NCBI RefSeq assembly: GCF_900128535.1 | Contig: NZ_FQTR01000005.1 | Coordinates: forward strand, 1-40,650 | DNA from: a bacterium endosymbiont of Bathymodiolus sp. 5 South | GTDB taxonomy: Bacteria; Pseudomonadota; Gammaproteobacteria; PS1; Pseudothioglobaceae | Length of the DNA stretch: 40,650 bases | Direction: 5' to 3' | Shown: piece after piece, positions 23,859 to 32,558 of the stretch | Numbering within the stretch: position 1 is the stretch's first letter | How the letters are laid out: each line of letters starts with the position of its first letter | The notes under the pieces: model-generated | Told to the model about the DNA's origin: nothing | The model's input: the letters and a program-made list of their open reading frames with translations, nothing else | Databases searched by the model: none | Translations under genes and position numbers: made by a program

Positions 23859-25206
23859 TAACAAGGATGTGTGCATAAATACTTGCACCATACCCCAGTG
23901 CAATAACTGGCGTCCACTTTAAATGAGAGACAAAGGTATAAAGACCTTTTGACTGCCCCATCAGTGCCACACCTGCAGCAGAGCCCACTGAAAGCAAGCT
24001 ACCACCCACACCCGCAGTCAATGTTACTAATAACCACTGATTTAAACCCATATCAGGATTCATCGTTAACACCGCAAACATCACTGGGATATTATCAACA
24101 ACTGCCGATAAAACACCGACCAAAATATTGGCATAAGTTGCTCCTAAAGAAGCATACATTAGCTCTGAAGTGAGTGCCAAATATCCCATAAAACCTAAGC
24201 CACCAACACTGATAATTACCCCAAAAAAGAACAATAATGTATCCCACTCAGCAAGTGAAATTTTGTTAAATATATCAAAACCACCATCCTGCGTTTTTCT
24301 TTCCTTTCTACGAACAAAGAAGGACATGACCATCAAATAACCCAATCCTGTCATCATCCCCATTGCTGGCGGTAAATGCAAGAAGTTGTAAAAACCCACT
24401 GCGGTAAAAATAGTCAACATAAACAAAATAACAATCGTCAAACCACCCGTTTTAATCTTAACTGTCTGATTGTCGCTGGTTGCCACCTGGTTTTTAATGA
24501 AAAAATGCATAATCGCCGCTGGCACCAAAAAGTTAATTAAAGATGGGATAAATAAATTAAAGAATTGGGAGAATCCTACCACCCCTTTTTGCCAAACCAT
24601 TAGTGTGGTAATATCGCCAAACGGACTAAACGCACCACCCGCATTGGCTGCCACCACGATATTAATAAATGCCAACGAAACAAACCGAGGATTGCCCTTG
24701 CCAACCGCCATGACCACCGCACCCATAATCAATGCCGTGGTTAAATTATCTGCAATCGGTGAGATAAAAAATGCCAAAAATCCTGTGAGCCAAAACAACT
24801 GGCGAAATGTCAAACCCTTATTCGTCAACCAAACTTTCAACGCCTCAAATACATTGCGCTCACGCATCGCCTCAATATAAGTCATTGCCACCAATAAGAA
24901 TAAGAATAACTCCGAATATTCTAACATATTGTGCTTAAGTGCTACTTCGGCGCTATGCGGCAAACCGTGCTGGGCATAAGTCCAACCAATCAACCCCCAG
25001 ATAATACCTGCCACTAAAATAACAGGCTTGGACTTCCTAAAAAGGGTAAATTCCTCCACCATGACAAAAATATACGCCAATACAAACAACGCCAAAGCAA
25101 TGTAACCCACCCAATGGTTAGTTAAATCTAAAGTGGTTAATGAATCGGTAGTTGCAAAAGCAGGAGAAGTCAGCAACAAGAATGCCAAAATTTTAATAAA
25201 TTTCAT
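23848..25206 (-). CDS. nhaD: Na+/H+ antiporter NhaD
   Basis: It exchanges cytoplasmic Na+ for protons and is common in marine bacteria. The 452-aa protein has about 12 hydrophobic segments and belongs to the ion-transporter (ArsB/NhaD) superfamily. The N-terminus MKFIKILAFLLLTSPAFA resembles a cleaved signal, known for NhaD proteins. Conserved stretches include NMLEYSELFLFLLVAMTYIE, FFISPIADNLTTALIMGAV, NAGGAFSPFGDITTLMVW and the late DNIPVMFA and GVGGSLLSVGSAAGVALMG. It is the first gene of the leftward nhaD-coaX-trpS group. Confidence 0.94.
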   Translation of the reverse strand: MKFIKILAFLLLTSPAFATTDSLTTLDLTNHWVGYIALALFVLAYIFVMVEEFTLFRKSKPVILVAGIIWGLIGWTYAQHGLPHSAEVALKHNMLEYSELFLFLLVAMTYIEAMRERNVFEALKVWLTNKGLTFRQLFWLTGFLAFFISPIADNLTTALIMGAVVMAVGKGNPRFVSLAFINIVVAANAGGAFSPFGDITTLMVWQKGVVGFSQFFNLFIPSLINFLVPAAIMHFFIKNQVATSDNQTVKIKTGGLTIVILFMLTIFTAVGFYNFLHLPPAMGMMTGLGYLMVMSFFVRRKERKTQDGGFDIFNKISLAEWDTLLFFFGVIISVGGLGFMGYLALTSELMYASLGATYANILVGVLSAVVDNIPVMFAVLTMNPDMGLNQWLLVTLTAGVGGSLLSVGSAAGVALMGQSKGLYTFVSHLKWTPVIALGYGASIYAHILVNGI

Positions 25207-25233
25207 GTTTATATAGAGATTTTTATAGCGGTA

Positions 25234-25881
25234 TTATGATGAAAAATTAGCCAATTCAAGCAACTTAACTGGCTGGTTGTTAACAAAAAGTGTTTTGTCT
25301 TTTTCAGCGATTTTAAGCACCGCAAAAAAGCAAGATTTTACCTGATTAAGCACTGTTCCAACATTTTTTGTGGTGTCTTCCAGTGTTAATTTGTCCAATG
25401 GATTAACCTCAAAATCACACTCAAATCGATACAATCTGCGCTTCGGCTTGCCTAAATAATGCACTCTTGCCACCACTTCCTGCCCAGGGTAACACCCTTT
25501 GGTAAAACTCACACCCACCTCCTCAATATCCAAATTCAAATCTTGTGGAATAAATTTTTCACTGGTTGCCAGTGTTACCTGCGCCTCTTCAGTAGATTTT
25601 TTTTGATTGTCAACCTCGCTAAAAACCACCTCGGCATTCAAGGCAAACATCTGCAAACGATTTTGCACTACTGTTTTCAAATCTAGGGCAAAGTCTAAAT
25701 AAAAATCATCACCCTGTTTTTGCACCCACATCAACGCAATAATGCGCCCCTGATGCTGGCAATAAGTATTCAACTGCCATTGCTCATCAACAATCTTATT
25801 AATATCACTTGACAACTGCCCTTGCAAAAAACTCTGCGCATCTTTGCCACTCACTTTTAAAATAGGTGTTCTTTTTATCAT
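25234..25881 (-). CDS. YgfZ/GcvT-like folate-binding protein (Fe-S cluster maintenance)
   Basis: A 215-aa protein related to the T-protein of glycine cleavage. It carries the hallmark KGCYPGQEVVARVHYLGKPK near residue 130-150, with the conserved Cys of YgfZ. The N-terminal LKVSGKDAQSFLQGQLSSDI also fits. YgfZ helps repair Fe-S enzymes in a folate-dependent manner. It is shorter than E. coli YgfZ (326 aa), mainly in the middle domain. The gene stands alone, 27 bp upstream of nhaD. Nothing notable is in the 163-bp gap up to 26044. Confidence 0.9.
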   Translation of the reverse strand: MIKRTPILKVSGKDAQSFLQGQLSSDINKIVDEQWQLNTYCQHQGRIIALMWVQKQGDDFYLDFALDLKTVVQNRLQMFALNAEVVFSEVDNQKKSTEEAQVTLATSEKFIPQDLNLDIEEVGVSFTKGCYPGQEVVARVHYLGKPKRRLYRFECDFEVNPLDKLTLEDTTKNVGTVLNQVKSCFFAVLKIAEKDKTLFVNNQPVKLLELANFSS

Positions 25882-26044
25882 AACGATGAATTATACCATT
25901 TTTTAAAAAATCATACCAAGCCCCTGAATCCAAAAATGAAACCATTGACACCAAAAAAATCAATGAGCGTATATCAATTAAATCACGAACCCCACATCAG
26001 AAGTTTTAGGATAATGCAGGTGTTAAATAACGAGAAAATAATTT

Positions 26045-27283
26045 TTATTCAGCAGAAATTGCAAAGAAAATAACATACAATAAAATCAATATAATTGCGA
26101 CATAAAGCACCTTGTTAACAATGGTTATTTTGGCGCTAGAATCGCAATCTTTGTGACAATAGAACAAAGCTAAAAGGGTTTGTAACAAATAATAAGTGGC
26201 AAAAGCTTTAGATGCTAGTGTGATTATCTCCATTAAATCAACCGCCCAAACTAACAAAATGGCACCCATAGAAATGGCAACATAACTGATTTTGGTGGGC
26301 AATCGATTGCCACTATTTTCATTCAAGAGTCCGCCAGCACCTCCTGTATCGGCAACAGCAGCACTAAATTGACTCATTAAGGCGGCAATAATTAACATAA
26401 GCGGCAATATCAGTGCAGCAGACCCCGTTGCATCAACAATTTGAGCAAGATCAATATTAATTAAATCAATATTTTGCACAATCGGCATAAATAAAATAAC
26501 CGACACAACATACAGTATTGCAGAAATTATTTGGGCATTTCTCATACTGGCAACACGCACTTCTGGAGAGTATTTTTCTCCTAAAAATCGAGAGGTTTCA
26601 AAGCCCTGAACCACTAATAATGCACCTGCTAGCATTTGAATTTGTGCTGAAATAGGTCTTTTGGTGTAATGAAATGTTAATACTTCATCGGATGCCAAAA
26701 AATACATTCCAAACACACCTAAGCCAATTAACAGAGCAACCACAATTGCCAGTTGGACGGTCATTGATAAAGATTCTAATTTCTCCAGCCCACTCAAGCC
26801 TTTTAAATAGCCTATGACTGCTATAAAGATAATAATCGCAGTGGTTAGCCAACGCTCATAAACCAAATTAGAGATACCAAGATAATGAAGCAAAAATGAA
26901 GAAAGCAAAGACAAATAGAACGCAACTGCCACCATATATGCCAACACCAAAACAACATTCCCAAGGTATTCTATTTCTTTTGCGCTATGAGAAAGTAGCC
27001 CTTTATTACTTCTAGGCTCAACATGCATAATGTTAAATCTTAGCACATGCCCTATGCCATAGGCGAGTATCACAATACCTAAAACAGCCAATGGCGACAG
27101 TTTGCCAACAATACTAGCCAACAATGGCGCCATAATAAGAAAACCACTGCCCACTATTGATGAAAGCGGGGTTAATGTGGCTTGCCAAGATTCGTTGTTT
27201 TGTAATTTTGGTCTTGATAACAAGAAAATGACAACGATTGAAATGATAACCAATAAAGAATTAAAAAATATATTGGTTGCCAT
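26045..27283 (-). CDS. Predicted APC-superfamily transporter
   Basis: A 412-aa protein with about 11-12 transmembrane segments. The early LSSIVGSGFLIMAPLLAS resembles the unwound first helix (GSG motif) of amino-acid/polyamine/organocation transporters. A second conserved-looking stretch is MLAGALLVVQGFETSRFLGE, similar to the TM6 region (GFE) of the same superfamily. The substrate cannot be read. No partner gene is adjacent: the next gene upstream (27437) is separated by a terminator. Confidence 0.7.
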   Translation of the reverse strand: MATNIFFNSLLVIISIVVIFLLSRPKLQNNESWQATLTPLSSIVGSGFLIMAPLLASIVGKLSPLAVLGIVILAYGIGHVLRFNIMHVEPRSNKGLLSHSAKEIEYLGNVVLVLAYMVAVAFYLSLLSSFLLHYLGISNLVYERWLTTAIIIFIAVIGYLKGLSGLEKLESLSMTVQLAIVVALLIGLGVFGMYFLASDEVLTFHYTKRPISAQIQMLAGALLVVQGFETSRFLGEKYSPEVRVASMRNAQIISAILYVVSVILFMPIVQNIDLINIDLAQIVDATGSAALILPLMLIIAALMSQFSAAVADTGGAGGLLNENSGNRLPTKISYVAISMGAILLVWAVDLMEIITLASKAFATYYLLQTLLALFYCHKDCDSSAKITIVNKVLYVAIILILLYVIFFAISAE

Positions 27284-27387
27284 GGTGTACTTTTGATTAA
27301 TTGTTTATGAATTATACCATTTGAGGTCTTTGTATAACATAGAGGTGCATGCCGATTATTTAAAAAAAAATGGCATGACAATAGACG

Positions 27388-27419
27388 AAAAAAAACCGAG
27401 CATAAAACTCGGTTTTTTC
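27388..27419. terminator. Rho-independent terminator after the Urate_ox_N-like gene
   Basis: AAAAAACCGAG/CTCGGTTTTTT with loop CATAAAA gives an 11-bp stem flanked by A and T runs. It ends the leftward transcript of the gene at 27437-28024. A weaker CATGCC/GGCATG hairpin lies just beyond (about 27349-27377). Confidence 0.9.
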
Positions 27420-27436
27420 TAATGAAAATGACTATT

Positions 27437-28024
27437 TTAATGCCATGCAATCATTGTTAACAACATAGGAATTGACAAAATAACATTCACTGAAGAAGCT
27501 AATGCTGCTCTGCCTTTTGCAGTTGCAATTTCTTCTGCTGTTGCTACTTTCATACCTAGAATCTTTTGCTGATTTGGCCAAATAATAAACCATACATTGA
27601 ACGCCATAATGGTTCCCATCCATGCGCCGATACCGATAATTTGGTAGCCTTGCGAAAACGAAAATGCACTAATAATGCCTTCCATACCGCGGCCTTGTAA
27701 TGCCAATAGTACCAAGCCTAAAACCCAAGTAGTGGCAGCCGCCATACGAAACCACAACAACGCTCTTGGTGCCACATATTTACCAATTGCCGCTGGACCT
27801 GGTCCATCACTATCAGCAAGTGCTGCGCCCATTGCAGGAACTTGTACAAAGTTAAAATAATATAAAAGACCAATCCAAACAATACCCGCTAAAACATGTA
27901 ACCAAACACTGAAGGCATAATGTTGGTTGACGATAGAATCCATCCCCACAAAATAAACCACAATGGCAGTCGACACAAAACCAAGTGCAATTTTGCACCG
28001 AACTAAATTAATACGATTAAACAT
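27437..28024 (-). CDS. Integral membrane protein, Urate_ox_N/PuuD-like
   Basis: A 195-aa protein with about five hydrophobic segments. The pattern FSVWLHVLAGIVWIGLLYYFNFVQ, with PRALLWFRMAAATTWVLGL and MGTIMAFNVWFIIWPNQQKIL, resembles the N-terminal membrane domain of PuuD-type proteins (Urate_ox_N). Here it occurs without the cytochrome c domain. The conserved His and Trp residues suggest haem or metal binding. In bacteria without purine catabolism the stand-alone form has no assigned role, so I do not name one. Its start (28024) has a GGAG ribosome site and faces mutM. Confidence 0.7.
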   Translation of the reverse strand: MFNRINLVRCKIALGFVSTAIVVYFVGMDSIVNQHYAFSVWLHVLAGIVWIGLLYYFNFVQVPAMGAALADSDGPGPAAIGKYVAPRALLWFRMAAATTWVLGLVLLALQGRGMEGIISAFSFSQGYQIIGIGAWMGTIMAFNVWFIIWPNQQKILGMKVATAEEIATAKGRAALASSVNVILSIPMLLTMIAWH

Positions 28025-28100
28025 TTTTCTCTCCGTTATTATAAAGTTGACTATTATAATAGGTTATTTTATTCGTTATTTAGTTAATTAAATCATAAGT

Positions 28101-28910
28101 ATGCCAGAACTACCTGAAGTTGAAACCACAAAACGAGGGCTTGAGCCACTGATTGTTAATCAGACGGTTGAGCGTGCGTACTTACATCGAGCCAATTTGC
28201 GCTGGGATATGCCTAAGCATTTAGTAACAACACTGTCAAATCAAAGTGTGGATAAAATACAGCGGCGAGGCAAGTATTTGTTGATTAAGTTTGAGGTAGG
28301 TACACTGATTATTCATCTGGGTATGAGTGGCTCAATTAAAGTGGTGGGTAATGGTACGCCACTTGAGAAACACGATCATTTTGAGCTGGTATTTACAAAC
28401 GGAAAAAGACTGCGTTTGAACGACCCAAGGCGCTTTGGTGCCGTGTTGTTTTCTAAAGATGGCACACATTCTTTGTTGGATAATTTAGGTGTTGAGCCGC
28501 TGAGCGAGTTGTTTGATAATGAACACTTATACACCCGCTCACGCAAAAAGCAACAAAATATTAAGTCCTTTATTATGGACAGTAAAATTGTGGTGGGTGT
28601 GGGCAATATTTATGCTTGTGAGAGTTTGCATAAAGCCGGGATTGGTCCTGAACGCAAAGCCAATAGCGTGAGCAAAAAACATTACAAAATTTTAACCCAA
28701 TGCATTAAAGAAATTTTGTTACGCTCAATCGCTGCAGGTGGCACGACTTTACAAGATTTTTCTGCGGTGGATGGCAAACCTGGATATTTCTCACAGACTT
28801 TGTCGGTGTATGGGCGTGAAAATGAAAAGTGCATGCAATGTGGTAGTAAAATAACACGCATTATCCAAAATCAACGCTCAACCTTCTATTGTAAGAGTTG
28901 CCAAAAATAA
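28101..28910 (+). CDS. mutM: Formamidopyrimidine-DNA glycosylase (Fpg)
   Basis: Fpg excises 8-oxoguanine and ring-opened purines and nicks the abasic site. The 269 aa begin MPELPEVETTKRGLEPL, with the N-terminal Pro nucleophile (Pro2 before removal of Met) and Glu3. LIIHLGMSGSI, the H2TH segment (KIVVGVGNIYACESLHKAGI) and a C-terminal zinc finger CMQCGSKITRI...FYCKSCQK with four Cys are present. The S24-like gene starts 1 nt after its stop, so the two are cotranscribed. Confidence 0.97.
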   Translation: MPELPEVETTKRGLEPLIVNQTVERAYLHRANLRWDMPKHLVTTLSNQSVDKIQRRGKYLLIKFEVGTLIIHLGMSGSIKVVGNGTPLEKHDHFELVFTNGKRLRLNDPRRFGAVLFSKDGTHSLLDNLGVEPLSELFDNEHLYTRSRKKQQNIKSFIMDSKIVVGVGNIYACESLHKAGIGPERKANSVSKKHYKILTQCIKEILLRSIAAGGTTLQDFSAVDGKPGYFSQTLSVYGRENEKCMQCGSKITRIIQNQRSTFYCKSCQK

Positions 28911-28911
28911 A

Positions 28912-29307
28912 ATGAGTAAAGAAATATTCGAAACTAATTGTGGTACCAATTCAGAACCCTTTGCCTTGCAAAATTTGGGCAACACGATGGAGCCTGAGTT
29001 TAGTGAAAACTGCATTTTAATTATTGACCCTGGCATGCAAATCCACAACCGTGCCTACGCCGTAGTGCGTTATGCCAACGAACTGTATTTTCGTCAATAC
29101 ATTGAACGAGGCAACGGAAAATTTTTGGTCCCGCTCAGTACTCAGCACGACGAAATTGAACTCAAAGACGATTTTGAAACTATTGGTTGCGTGGTACAAC
29201 AAAAACAACGCAAGCAAAAAGCCTTACATTATTATCATCTAAACCCTGAGACTAAAGAGTTGGATTTCACTATCTCTGGCAAGGAAAAAACAAAGGAAGG
29301 CAAATAA
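28912..29307 (+). CDS. S24/LexA-like protein lacking the catalytic dyad and DNA-binding domain
   Basis: A 131-aa protein whose core resembles the peptidase half of LexA/phage repressors. LGNTMEPEFSENCILIID (22-39) aligns with the GxSMxPxFxxGDxxxxD motif, and YAVVRYANELYFRQYI with the VV.Y.GE.YVKRL motif. The expected Ser is Thr25 and the expected Lys is Arg61, so self-cleavage activity is doubtful. There is no helix-turn-helix. The C-terminus is Lys/Glu-rich. It lies 1 nt after mutM and 1 nt before the DUF2798 gene, which suggests a repair- or stress-linked operon; function unknown. Confidence 0.65.
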   Translation: MSKEIFETNCGTNSEPFALQNLGNTMEPEFSENCILIIDPGMQIHNRAYAVVRYANELYFRQYIERGNGKFLVPLSTQHDEIELKDDFETIGCVVQQKQRKQKALHYYHLNPETKELDFTISGKEKTKEGK

Positions 29308-29308
29308 G

Positions 29309-29542
29309 ATGGAAAAAAAGAAAATGGAGAAGCGTATACATTTAAGATTTAGTATCGTTATGTCGCTATTTATGATTGGCATTATGTCATTTGTTGTGAC
29401 TTATATGAATATCGGTTGGAACGACCAAACCATTGAAAAATGGTTATCCAGTTTTGGCATTGCTTGGTTAGTGGGTTTTCCACTATTATATATTTTTGGG
29501 CCTATTTTTAAACAAGCAATCGTTAAGAATCTATCCAAATAA
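29309..29542 (+). CDS. DUF2798 family small membrane protein
   Basis: A 77-aa protein with two hydrophobic segments (FSIVMSLFMIGIMSFVVTYM and WLSSFGIAWLVGFPLLYIFG), a basic N-terminus and a short basic tail. The spacing and the WL..F..AW..GFPL...P pattern fit DUF2798, whose function is unknown. It is the last gene of the mutM operon, and its 3' end overlaps that of the convergent pgeF gene by 20 bp. Confidence 0.75.
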   Translation: MEKKKMEKRIHLRFSIVMSLFMIGIMSFVVTYMNIGWNDQTIEKWLSSFGIAWLVGFPLLYIFGPIFKQAIVKNLSK

Positions 29543-30242
29543 GGTGTGCCATTCGCCCTGAGTTAGCACCATCTCGGCGATAGGAAAAATAGGTTTTATC
29601 TTGTTCAACAGTACATTGGTCTCCACCTGTAATAGCATCAACACCCAAATCGTTCAGAATAATTCGCGCGGCTTGATAAATATCTAAGTGATATTTATCG
29701 CCTTTTTGCGTTAAGGCCGCACTCAGTTTTTTATTCTTAGTGATAAAGCACTCAAATACCTCACTACCGACCTCAAGATTTTTTGCACAAATTGCTGGAC
29801 CAAAATGTATCAATAAATTATGTTCATCAAAGGCCTTGATGAATGACTCAATCACACCGTTTAAAATCCCCTGCCAACCTGCATGTGCCACGCCTACTTG
29901 TGTGCCCGATTGATTGGATGCAAAAATCGGCAAACAGTCAGCGGTCATTACTGCACAAACCACACCTTGCTTGCAAGTAATAACGCTGTCGCCTTCGCAA
30001 TCATTTGACTGGGCATCTACACAAATCTCAGAGTGGGTTTGATTTAGCCATTTTGGCTCACTGGGCAAATTATAATGCTGAACAAGCAATGCTCGATTAT
30101 GTATAACTGATTCAACATTATCAAGCGTATGCATTGCGAGATTAAAATTCTCATAACCCTCTACACTTGCGCCCCCTTCTAAGTATCGTGTGGTTGAAAG
30201 GTATTTGACCTTACTTGGAAAACTAGCGCTAAGCTGGGTCAT
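29523..30242 (-). CDS. pgeF: Peptidoglycan editing factor PgeF / laccase-domain protein YfiH
   Basis: A 239-aa member of the multi-copper-polyphenol-oxidase-like (Cu-oxidase_4) family. Signature residues are CAVMTADCLPIF, VGVAHAGWQGILNGVI and a terminal YFSYRRDGANSGRMAHLIW. E. coli PgeF removes mis-incorporated L-Ser from UDP-MurNAc precursors; related proteins show purine nucleoside phosphorylase activity. The start overlaps rluD by 14 bp, the same gene order as rluD-yfiH of E. coli. Confidence 0.93.
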   Translation of the reverse strand: MTQLSASFPSKVKYLSTTRYLEGGASVEGYENFNLAMHTLDNVESVIHNRALLVQHYNLPSEPKWLNQTHSEICVDAQSNDCEGDSVITCKQGVVCAVMTADCLPIFASNQSGTQVGVAHAGWQGILNGVIESFIKAFDEHNLLIHFGPAICAKNLEVGSEVFECFITKNKKLSAALTQKGDKYHLDIYQAARIILNDLGVDAITGGDQCTVEQDKTYFSYRRDGANSGRMAHLIWIDS

Positions 30243-31173
30243 ATTTTTGTAACACTTTAATTAACGCTTGCATATCTTTTGGTAATGGTGCTTTCCATGA
30301 CATTTCTTGCCCTAAAATCGGGTGCGTTAATGTGAGTTTTTTGGAATGCAATGCTTGACGATCAAATCCTTTAAGTGCGTCTTTAAGCACTTCATCTGCC
30401 TTCTTTGGGAAACGAATCTTGCCACCATACATTGTATCAGCAATCAGTGGATGTCCTATATGCGACATATGCACACGAATTTGATGAGTGCGTCCTGTTT
30501 CCAAAATTGCCTTAACATGCGTATGGTGTCCAAACCTATCAATCACACGGTAATGCGTAATAGCATCCTTGCCATCTTCGTTCACCGCTTGTTTAATGCG
30601 GTCTTTTGCATCACGCCCGATAGGCTTATCAACCGTACCACCTGAAATCATATGCCCATAAACAATAGCACTATATTCTCTTGCTACGCTGTGTGTTTGC
30701 AATTGCTCAACTAGATTTTTTTGCGCTAATTCACTGCGTGCTACCACCATTAAACCAGAAGTATTTTTATCCAAGCGATGCACAATGCCCGCTCTATCAA
30801 GTTTAGCCAATGATGGATCATGATATAACAATGCATTTGCCAATGTAGCACGCCAGTTACCCGCGCCAGGGTGCGTCACCAAGCCGACTGGCTTATTAAT
30901 GATAATAATGTCTTCATCTTCAAAAATGATATCGATAGGAATATCTTGCGCCACCCAATCATTGGTTTTTTCTTGCTTGATTTTCAGCTTAACAATCTCA
31001 CCGCCTAACACTTTGTCTTTAGGTTTAAAGGTTTTATCATTAATAAAAGCACTCTCTGATCTAACCCAAGTGGTGATTTTAGAACGAGAGTAATCTGGCA
31101 ACATTATCGCTAGCGCACTATCAATGCGTTGTCCGATAAGTCTATCTGGAATAATAATATTAAGTTGATTCAT
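30229..31173 (-). CDS. rluD: 23S rRNA pseudouridine synthase D
   Basis: RluD modifies uridines 1911, 1915 and 1917 in helix 69 of 23S rRNA. The 314 aa begin with an S4 domain (about 10-75, RLIGQRIDSALAIMLPDYSRS). The catalytic Asp135 lies in IVHRLDKNTSGLMVVA. Further signatures are INKPVGLVTHPG, ETGRTHQIRVHMSHIGHPL and DRQALHSKKL. It is coupled to pgeF downstream. A tRNA-Glu gene lies upstream on the same strand. Confidence 0.95.
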   Translation of the reverse strand: MNQLNIIIPDRLIGQRIDSALAIMLPDYSRSKITTWVRSESAFINDKTFKPKDKVLGGEIVKLKIKQEKTNDWVAQDIPIDIIFEDEDIIIINKPVGLVTHPGAGNWRATLANALLYHDPSLAKLDRAGIVHRLDKNTSGLMVVARSELAQKNLVEQLQTHSVAREYSAIVYGHMISGGTVDKPIGRDAKDRIKQAVNEDGKDAITHYRVIDRFGHHTHVKAILETGRTHQIRVHMSHIGHPLIADTMYGGKIRFPKKADEVLKDALKGFDRQALHSKKLTLTHPILGQEMSWKAPLPKDMQALIKVLQKYDPA

Positions 31174-31215
31174 GTAAGCATTTTGTAAGATCTTTACATA
31201 TTTAATTTTATAATT

Positions 31216-31292
31216 TGGCGTCCCGTAAGAGATTTGAACTCCTGTTATCAGGATGAAATCCTGAGGTCCTGGGCCAACTAGACGAACGGGAC
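31216..31292 (-). tRNA. tRNA-Glu (UUC), first copy
   Basis: On the minus strand the sequence folds as a cloverleaf. The acceptor stem GTCCCGT/ACGGGAC, anticodon stem TCAGG/CCTGA with loop ATTTCAT (anticodon TTC), T-arm AGGAG-TTCAAAT-CTCTT and encoded GCCA end are visible. It differs at many positions from the second tRNA-Glu at 34773, including the acceptor stem and D-loop size. The 298 bp to its left up to the MITE (31293-31581) hold nothing else that I recognise. Confidence 0.93.
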
Positions 31293-31581
31293 GGTGATAT
31301 TTTACACCATTTAAACACCACTAAAAACCCCCACATAAAACAGAACTTTTTTTATTCAAAAACTCATCAAATAACTGCCGTTTTATTACCTTGCTTCTGT
31401 CATTGAAATTTGTTGCCCCATGGCTATATATCTCAACCCTTATTTTTACCAAAAGAATTAATCACACTGGGTAAAGAAAAGAATGCTAAAACATCGTAAC
31501 ACAACTTTAATCAAAGTTTTTACCAAGAATATTTTAAACTTTTAGCCTAAATCGGTTAAAAATAAAATCAAATAACTTTTA

Positions 31582-31742
31582 GAGACCTTTGCGTAAATAG
31601 GGATGATTAGCAAAATCCAATTTTTGCCCAATTGGTGATTTCTTTAAACCTTGTCCTAGCAGGGCTAAGGCTGGGTTTAAAAAATCGCCAAGTGGGTGAA
31701 AAGTGGGTTTCTGATGATTGTTCCTATTTATGCAAAGGTCTC
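31582..31742. mobile_element. Full-length MITE copy, 161 bp (inverted orientation)
   Basis: Its ends are GAGACCTTTGCGTAAATAGG and CCTATTTATGCAAAGGTCTC. The interior is an extended imperfect palindrome centred on TTTAAACC...GGGTTTAAA, so the whole element folds into one hairpin. A perfect 5-bp duplication TTTTA flanks it (31577-31581, 31743-31747). No coding capacity. Orientation is opposite to the copies at 34325 and 36411. It lies in the 598-bp gene-free gap between tRNA-Glu and the acidic repeat gene. Confidence 0.93.
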
Positions 31743-31840
31743 TTTTAAAACAGAAAAATGCCGTATTGGCACTACATTATTATGTGAGTGGTGATTTTCA
31801 AAATTTGGCACAGGACACGAGTTGGTATTATTTTTGACAT

Positions 31841-31869
31841 AAAAAAGCCCACAATTAAGTGAGCTTTTT
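31841..31869 (-). terminator. Terminator of the acidic repeat-protein gene
   Basis: AAAAAGCCCAC/GTGAGCTTTTT, a stem with one mismatch and loop AATTAA, flanked by A and T runs, lies just downstream of the stop at 31891. Confidence 0.75.
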
Positions 31870-31890
31870 GATTGCTTTTTCAATCGTTGT

Positions 31891-32535
31891 TTACATGACT
31901 GCTAAGTCAATAGAGTCTTGAGCTCCCCAAAACCAAGTTTGAACCCTAGAAGCAACCTCAAGGGCGGCCTCAACAGTAATCCCAACATTAAGAGTGCCAC
32001 CCTCAAGAGTAACCTCAAGAGTAACTTCAACAGTAGTCTTAGAAGTAGTCTCAGAAGTGCACTCAGGAGTAGTCTCAGGAGTAGTAGCCTCAGGAGTAGC
32101 CTCAGGAGCAACCTTACCACCACAGTCAATAATGTCATCTAATTCTAATATTAGAAAATCATCCGAGTTAGTAAAATACTGAGATAAATCATTGCTATTG
32201 TCTAGTTCCAAGATGGTAGTGTCCTGTTCGCCGAAATGCTGAAATGGTACATCGTAGAACCATCCAGTATTATCACCGGAAGCAACATTATCGCCCTTGT
32301 CTTCGAGACAAGGACCACCCGTTTCCATCTTTACTTCTGTTTTAGCGGGTTTGTGATCTTTGGCAGCAGCATCGTTAATAATTTGTGTGGTAATAGGGTT
32401 TTCATCAATCGGAAGTGGTTGATGATGACCCCATCCAACCTCATCACCGTCAACAATATCAACAATATCAACAGCCTTGCCTTCAAAATCATCTGATTTT
32501 ATTGATGTAAAACCTTTCATTTTTGTGTGTTTCAT
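31891..32535 (-). CDS. Acidic Thr/Glu-rich repeat protein, unknown function
   Basis: A 214-aa protein not recognised from any family. The N-terminal half is acidic with several Trp/His spots (GDEVGWGHHQPL; GDNTGWFYDVPFQHFGEQD). Residues about 140-185 are a low-complexity Pro/Glu/Thr tract (PEATPEATTPETTPE, then TTVEVTLEVTLEGG). The C-terminus is ALEVASRVQTWFWGAQDSID. There is no signal peptide or membrane segment. The start is well supported by AAAAGGGGGTTATTATG. It has its own leader with a 12-bp hairpin and its own terminator. Several other frames are open across the tract only because of the repeated DNA. An exported or host-facing role is a guess from the neighbours. Confidence 0.7.
   Translation of the reverse strand: MKHTKMKGFTSIKSDDFEGKAVDIVDIVDGDEVGWGHHQPLPIDENPITTQIINDAAAKDHKPAKTEVKMETGGPCLEDKGDNVASGDNTGWFYDVPFQHFGEQDTTILELDNSNDLSQYFTNSDDFLILELDDIIDCGGKVAPEATPEATTPETTPECTSETTSKTTVEVTLEVTLEGGTLNVGITVEAALEVASRVQTWFWGAQDSIDLAVM
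31990..32115 (-). repeat. Degenerate short-period repeat tract
   Basis: About 125 bp are built from variants of CTCAGGAGTAG/CTCAAGAGTAAC in 9-, 12- and 15-nt steps, all multiples of three. It encodes the Thr/Glu/Pro tract of the acidic protein, so length changes by slippage would stay in frame. Confidence 0.75.
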
Positions 32536-32558
32536 AATAACCCCCTTTTATTAGATAA

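Noticed and set aside
27324-27345. GAGGTCTTTGTATAA, resembling the MITE terminus
   Set aside because: No second terminus and no duplication nearby, and two mismatches in the most conserved part. It is probably chance or a decayed end.
31902-32182. Several open frames on both strands (for example Leu-rich and Ser/Val-rich peptides) across the repeat tract
   Set aside because: They arise because the repeated DNA with period 3 lacks stops in most frames. Only the minus-strand frame 31891-32535 has a strong ribosome site, start and terminator.
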